Assembly: GCA_009711825.1 (NCBI GenBank)
Contig: VEMY01000002.1
Span: 1 to 64,000, forward strand
From: Bacillota bacterium
Lineage (GTDB): Bacteria > Bacillota > Proteinivoracia > UBA4975 > VEMY01
Direction: 5' to 3'
DNA length: 64,000 bases
Within the stretch, counting starts at the first letter, position 1. The number at the start of each line of letters is the position of its first letter. The notes under the pieces are model-generated. The model saw only the letters and a list, made by a program, of their open reading frames with translations. It ran no database searches and was not told the DNA's origin. A program made the translations under genes and the position numbers. Below are positions 60,091 through 64,000 of the stretch, piece by piece.

Positions 60091-60566
60091 TGGCGAATGT
60101 TTCGATTACCCTCAGTGTCAATGGCCGTGAATATACCCTGGCGGTAGCGCCGGATCTGCGTCTCATCGTTTTGCTCCGGGACCATTTACACTTGATGGGC
60201 ACCAAGGAGGGCTGTGGCAAGGGTGAATGTGGCAGCTGCACGGTGATCATGGACGGCCTGACTGTTACTTCCTGCTTGGTGCTGGCGGTGCAGGCCGACG
60301 GCGCCAAAATCACCACCATTGAGGGGCTGGGGGGCAAAGAAGCCCTCGACCCCCTGCAGGAGAGCTTCATCCGCCATGGGGCCGTACAATGTGGTTATTG
60401 CATTCCCGGCATGGTTCTGAGCGCAAAGCAGCTGCTGGACGCCAATCCCAATCCCAGCCGGGATGAGATCAAGCAGGGGTTGGCTGGCAACCTCTGCCGC
60501 TGTACGGGATATACCAAGATACTAGACGCCGTGGAAGCGGTGGCCCGGGGAGGTGGGAAGCGATGA
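60090..60566 (+). CDS. Molybdenum hydroxylase, 2Fe-2S subunit (set 2)
   Basis: 158 residues. First cluster KEGCGKGECGSCTVIMDGL with distal Cys in TSCLVLAV; second QCGYCIPGMVLSAK and NLCRCTGYTKILDAVE. ATG 60090 shares bases with the FAD-subunit stop, with AAGGGGGGAGAG ahead; a TTG three bases earlier is less likely. The 3' end overlaps the Mo subunit by 4 bases. Confidence 0.92.
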   Translation: MANVSITLSVNGREYTLAVAPDLRLIVLLRDHLHLMGTKEGCGKGECGSCTVIMDGLTVTSCLVLAVQADGAKITTIEGLGGKEALDPLQESFIRHGAVQCGYCIPGMVLSAKQLLDANPNPSRDEIKQGLAGNLCRCTGYTKILDAVEAVARGGGKR

Positions 60567-62863
60567 GAGCTGGCTATGTAGGCAAAGCAGTGGACAGGGT
60601 GGATGCCCGGACTAAGGTGACCGGCGCCGCCAAGTATCCCGCCGACTTCTATTTTGAGGATATGCTCCACATCAAGGTTCTGCGAGCGCCCCATCCCCAT
60701 GCCCGGATTAAAAAGATTGATGTGGAAAAGGCCCGGGCCCTGGAAGGTGTCGAATTAATAATCACCGGGGAAGACGTGGACTGGCTGAAGAAATTTGGCC
60801 TTATTTTCAAGGATCAGGAGGTGCTGGTCCGGGAGAAGACCCGTTATATGGGCGACGCGCTGGCGATTGTTGCTGCTGATTCGGAAAGAACCGCCCGCCG
60901 GGCCCTGCGCCTGATTCAAGTTGATTACGAGGAGTTGGAGGTTCTAGGCGACCCGCTGCGGGCGATGGAAGCGGATGCGCCATACATTCATGAGCCCCCG
61001 GCCGAGTCCTGCGCCCATCAGTACAATCCGGCCAATGTGCTCTGTGTCCATCACCTGAATAAGGGTGACGTGGATAAAGGGTTTGCTGAAGCCGACTATA
61101 TCTTCGAAAATCAGTACACCACCAGCCATATCGAGCATGTGGCGCTCCAGCCCGAGTCGGGGGTTGCAGTCTACGACCAGGATACCGGCAAGCTCCGGCT
61201 ATGGGCCGCCACCCAGTGGCTCCACGATGCCCAGGCCGATATTGCCCAGTGCATGGGGATGTCACCGGAGCAGGTGGAAATCATCCAGCCCGCCATTGGC
61301 GGCGCCTTTGGCAAGCGGGAGGATCTCTCGGTGCATTTGCCGCTGGCGGTGATGGCCAAACTGACCGGACGACCGGTGAAGATGGTGATGACCCGGGGTG
61401 AGTCGATGATTGCCCAGAGCAAGCGACATCCCGCCATCTATCGCTTTAAGACCGGCGTCAAAAAGGATGGCACGCTGACGGCCTGGCAGACCGAGCTGAT
61501 TAGCGACACCGGCGCCTATGCCTCTTCGGGGCCTGCTGTAGTTCACCAGGGTCTCTATGTGAGCACCGGCCCGTACAATGTCGAAAATGTCCGTGGCGTA
61601 TGTTACACCGTGTACACCAACAACACCTATTCCGGGGCAATGCGCGGGTTTGGCGCCACCCAGTCCGCCTTTGCCTACGAAAGTCATATCGATTATATCG
61701 CCAAGGAACTAGGACTCGATCCCGCCCAGTTCCGGCTGAAAAATTGCTTCCGCCCCGGTTCGGTGACCGCCAACGGTCAAAAACTGACCACCAGTGTGGC
61801 GGTGGCGGAGACAATCGAAACGGCCCGGGAGCGCTTCGGCAGTAAAGGTACGCCCTCTTCTCCCCGCAAGCGGCGGGGGATGGGTATGGCGACCATCATG
61901 TTTGGGTGCGGCTATGGCGAGGGTTTCCCCGACCACTCGATTGTCAACCTGGAAGTGACCGAAGAGGGCCGCATCCGTGTCAAGAGCGCCGCTGCCGATG
62001 TTGGGCAGGGTGTCAAGACTGTGGTGGCCCAGATTGTCGCTGAAGTGCTCAATCTACCCCTAGATTTAATTGAATTGGCGGAAGCCGATTCGGTGACGAT
62101 GAAAAATGCCGGCAGCACCTCTGCCACTCGCCAGACGATTTTTACCGGTAATGCGGCCAAGATTGCGGCCGAACAGTTGTTGGCGAAAATCTTCCACCGG
62201 GCGTCGATGGAACTCTGCCGCCATCATCCTGAGCTTTCGGTCAAAGACGGGGAGATTATCCTCCACGGCACCGACCGGCAGATGACTCTGGCTGATTTGG
62301 CCAAGGTGGCCCGGGTAAAGCAGGATCCGCTGGCCGCCGAGGGTTGCTTCTTCCCCCACACAGATGTCCCCGATGAACAGGGTCAGGGTGAATTGGTCTA
62401 TGTGGCCTACACCTTCAACACTCAATTTGTGGAAGTTGAGGTGGATACCGAAACTGGTCAGGTCGATGTACTGCGGGTGGTGGCTGCTCCCGATATCGGT
62501 AAGGCGATCAATCCGATGGGTGTTGAGGGGCAGAGCGAAGGTGGCACGGCGATGGGCATGGGCATGGCCCTGATGGAGCAGCAGGTATTCAAAGACGGCA
62601 TCACTGTCAATCCTGATCTTGGCACCTACCTGATTCCCACCACCATGGATGTGCCGGATATCGAAACGATCATTGTCGAGAGCGGCGATGCCTGTGGCCC
62701 CTATGGCGCCAAGGGCATTGGCGAGCCGGCGATGATTCCCACGGCGCCGGCAATCATCAACGCCATTGAGGATGCCGTCGGTGTCCGAATCACTGACCTG
62801 CCCGCCACACCCGAAAAGATACTGGCGGCGTTAGCAAAAACTAAGAATGGAGGGGAAGCATGA
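60563..62863 (+). CDS. Molybdenum hydroxylase, MoCo-binding subunit (set 2)
   Basis: 766 residues. KVLRAPHPHARIKKID, MoCo contacts AIGGAFGKREDLSVHLPL and GAMRGFGATQSAFAYES, VGQGVKTVVAQIVAEVLNLP, and catalytic Glu in GPYGAKGIGEPAMIPTAP. Its N-terminal region shares the plan of set 1 but differs throughout, so the substrate may differ. Coupled to the FeS and PreA-like genes by 4-base overlaps. Confidence 0.9.
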   Translation: MRAGYVGKAVDRVDARTKVTGAAKYPADFYFEDMLHIKVLRAPHPHARIKKIDVEKARALEGVELIITGEDVDWLKKFGLIFKDQEVLVREKTRYMGDALAIVAADSERTARRALRLIQVDYEELEVLGDPLRAMEADAPYIHEPPAESCAHQYNPANVLCVHHLNKGDVDKGFAEADYIFENQYTTSHIEHVALQPESGVAVYDQDTGKLRLWAATQWLHDAQADIAQCMGMSPEQVEIIQPAIGGAFGKREDLSVHLPLAVMAKLTGRPVKMVMTRGESMIAQSKRHPAIYRFKTGVKKDGTLTAWQTELISDTGAYASSGPAVVHQGLYVSTGPYNVENVRGVCYTVYTNNTYSGAMRGFGATQSAFAYESHIDYIAKELGLDPAQFRLKNCFRPGSVTANGQKLTTSVAVAETIETARERFGSKGTPSSPRKRRGMGMATIMFGCGYGEGFPDHSIVNLEVTEEGRIRVKSAAADVGQGVKTVVAQIVAEVLNLPLDLIELAEADSVTMKNAGSTSATRQTIFTGNAAKIAAEQLLAKIFHRASMELCRHHPELSVKDGEIILHGTDRQMTLADLAKVARVKQDPLAAEGCFFPHTDVPDEQGQGELVYVAYTFNTQFVEVEVDTETGQVDVLRVVAAPDIGKAINPMGVEGQSEGGTAMGMGMALMEQQVFKDGITVNPDLGTYLIPTTMDVPDIETIIVESGDACGPYGAKGIGEPAMIPTAPAIINAIEDAVGVRITDLPATPEKILAALAKTKNGGEA

Positions 62864-63939
62864 GCAGATTGAACGTGGAGTTTTCCGGACTTAAGCTGAT
62901 GAATCCGGTGATGCCTGCCGCCGGCCCCCCGGTCAAGGACGGCGAAGCGGCAATTGCCGCCGCCCAAGGCGGCGCCGGGGCAATTGTCACCAAGACAATC
63001 TCCGATAAGCCGGCGCCGGTTCCCAAGCAGTGCATGGCAGAAATCAAGGGCGGCTTTTTGAACACCGAGCTCTGGTCGGAGCTTTCGCCGGAACAGTGGC
63101 TGGAGCGGGAGTATCCCCGGGTCAAAGAGGCGGGCCTGCCGGTAATTGTCGGTCTCGGTTATACCGCCGAACAGATCAACTACCTGGCACAAAAAGTGGC
63201 GCCCTTTGCCGATGCTCTTGAGCTTTCCACCCATTACCTGGGCGATGACCCCAGTCCCGTGGTGGCGGCTGTCAAGGCCGCCAAGGCGGCGGTGGATCTG
63301 CCGGTCTACGTCAAGCTCAGTCCCCAGATTGACCTCAAACTCTTTGGCACGGCTGCCCAGGAGGCTGGCGCCGACGGCTTGGTGTTGATCAACTCCCTGG
63401 GCCCGTGCCTGGATATCGACCTTGAGACCGGCAAGCCGCTGATGGGCAGCAAGACTGGTTATGGGTGGCTTTCTGGGCGGGCTATCTTCCCGGTGGCACT
63501 GCGGGCGGTCTATGAGGCATACAAACATGTGGATATCCCGATATTGGGCGTTGGCGGCATCAGCAGCGGCGAGGACGCGGTAAAAATGATTATGGCCGGC
63601 GCCCAGGCGGTCCAGATTTGCACCGCAGCTATCCTCCAGGGCCCCGGCATCTACGGCAAAATTGCCCGGCAGCTAGAGAAGTGGCTGGATGACCACGGGT
63701 ATGAGAGTCTGGAAGAAATACACGGTCTTGCCCATAAACACCAACGGGAAGAGGATTTGCAGCAGTGGCTGCCGGTGGTGGATGCGGAGAAATGCACCGC
63801 CTGCGGCGCCTGTGCCCGCAGCTGCGTCTATCATGCGATTGAAATCCAGGACTATGCAATCATCGATGAGGAGCGCTGCTTCGGCTGCGGACTGTGTATA
63901 ACCCGGTGTAAATTTGACGCCATCAGTCCCAAGGCTTAG
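62860..63939 (+). CDS. preA: PreA-like dihydropyrimidine dehydrogenase subunit with 4Fe-4S domain
   Basis: 359 residues. FMN TIM barrel of the dihydroorotate/dihydropyrimidine dehydrogenase type: LKLMNPVMPAAGPPVKDG, GGAGAIVTKTISDKPAP, YVKLSPQIDL, GYGWLSGRAIFPVALRAV, GVGGISSGEDAVKMIMAGA. The C-terminal ferredoxin domain has CTACGACARSCVYHAI and CFGCGLCITRCKFDAI, two 4Fe-4S clusters. No PreT partner is visible in the window. It may reduce or oxidise a pyrimidine or hydropurine ring in this pathway. ATG 62860 overlaps the Mo subunit (ATGA). Confidence 0.85.
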   Translation: MSRLNVEFSGLKLMNPVMPAAGPPVKDGEAAIAAAQGGAGAIVTKTISDKPAPVPKQCMAEIKGGFLNTELWSELSPEQWLEREYPRVKEAGLPVIVGLGYTAEQINYLAQKVAPFADALELSTHYLGDDPSPVVAAVKAAKAAVDLPVYVKLSPQIDLKLFGTAAQEAGADGLVLINSLGPCLDIDLETGKPLMGSKTGYGWLSGRAIFPVALRAVYEAYKHVDIPILGVGGISSGEDAVKMIMAGAQAVQICTAAILQGPGIYGKIARQLEKWLDDHGYESLEEIHGLAHKHQREEDLQQWLPVVDAEKCTACGACARSCVYHAIEIQDYAIIDEERCFGCGLCITRCKFDAISPKA

Positions 63940-63951
63940 GGGGACGTTGCG

Positions 63952-64000
63952 ATGAGGGAGTTTTTGGCCCAGGCCCGGGGTGAGGTCAAGGCGGACCTAG
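63952..64000 (+). CDS. Start of a gene cut by the window edge, possibly adenine deaminase
   Basis: ATG 63952 opens MREFLAQARGEVKADL before the window ends. The pattern (ARGE..ADL) resembles the N-terminus of bacterial adenine deaminases, which would fit the purine operon, but 16 residues are not enough to be sure. GGGGGAC lies 6-12 bases upstream. Confidence 0.4.
   Translation, partial: MREFLAQARGEVKADL

Noticed and set aside
1-64000. CRISPR array or prophage
   Set aside because: No regularly spaced identical repeats and no phage structural or integrase genes were seen; the only mobile element is the IS3-type one.

Overview
The window looks like chromosomal DNA of a moderately GC-rich, anaerobic member of the Bacillota (Firmicutes; clostridial or Dethiobacteria-like). 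Evidence: strong AGGAGG-type ribosome binding sites, an Asp23-family protein, PadR/HAAS and Lrp regulators, compact operons with ATGA overlaps, and a large anaerobic purine-degradation operon of the selenium-dependent molybdenum hydroxylase type. No rRNA, tRNA, CRISPR array or prophage was seen. All functions are read from sequence motifs; no database search was run.

Layout. 1-8.5 kb: a truncated antiporter, a CBS protein, small membrane proteins, a PadR-HAAS pair with a visible promoter and operator, an Lrp-glutamine synthetase pair, Asp23, and a Uma2 gene broken at a poly-A run. 8.6-14.0 kb: an accessory island bounded by two 54-bp direct repeats. It holds a complete IS3-family (IS150-like) element and a minus-strand operon for a small secreted cysteine-free protein, two FtsX-like permeases and an ABC ATPase. 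14.1-21.5 kb: tandem paralogous amidohydrolases, then a decay zone where an RND pump, a GNAT acetyltransferase and a QueG-like iron-sulfur protein are all pseudogenes, although the TetR regulator and its operator are intact. 21.7-30.5 kb: tsaE-tsaB-rimI-tsaD, a dense cluster of DnaA boxes, lgt, two tandem MurC homologues, a radical SAM-PDZ protein and a patatin-like protein. 30.6-43.5 kb: NAD salvage (pncA-pncB), a GT4 glycosyltransferase with an alkaline-phosphatase-like membrane protein, an ABC-F ATPase, sfsA, an MscS channel, an amber-interrupted membrane gene, a polysaccharide deacetylase lipoprotein and small membrane proteins.

43.5-64 kb is the most coherent block. An XdhC-type accessory protein with domains in swapped order lies divergent to a THEP1-like NTPase and a methyltransferase. 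Then comes a long plus-strand operon: two fold-type-II PLP enzymes, an XRE-cupin regulator, a dihydropyrimidinase (HydA), a YgeY-type hydrolase, a YgeW-type transcarbamylase, a three-subunit molybdenum hydroxylase, an 8-oxoguanine deaminase-like enzyme, SsnA, a second three-subunit molybdenum hydroxylase, a PreA-like dihydropyrimidine dehydrogenase and the start of what may be an adenine deaminase. Together these would deaminate and hydroxylate purines, open the rings and degrade the ureido/diamino products. Two perfect inverted repeats in front of the operon are candidate operators for the XRE-cupin protein.

Two families of short GC-rich palindromic repeats are scattered in the window. In at least two genes the repeat has become the 3' end of the reading frame and encodes the C-terminal tail.
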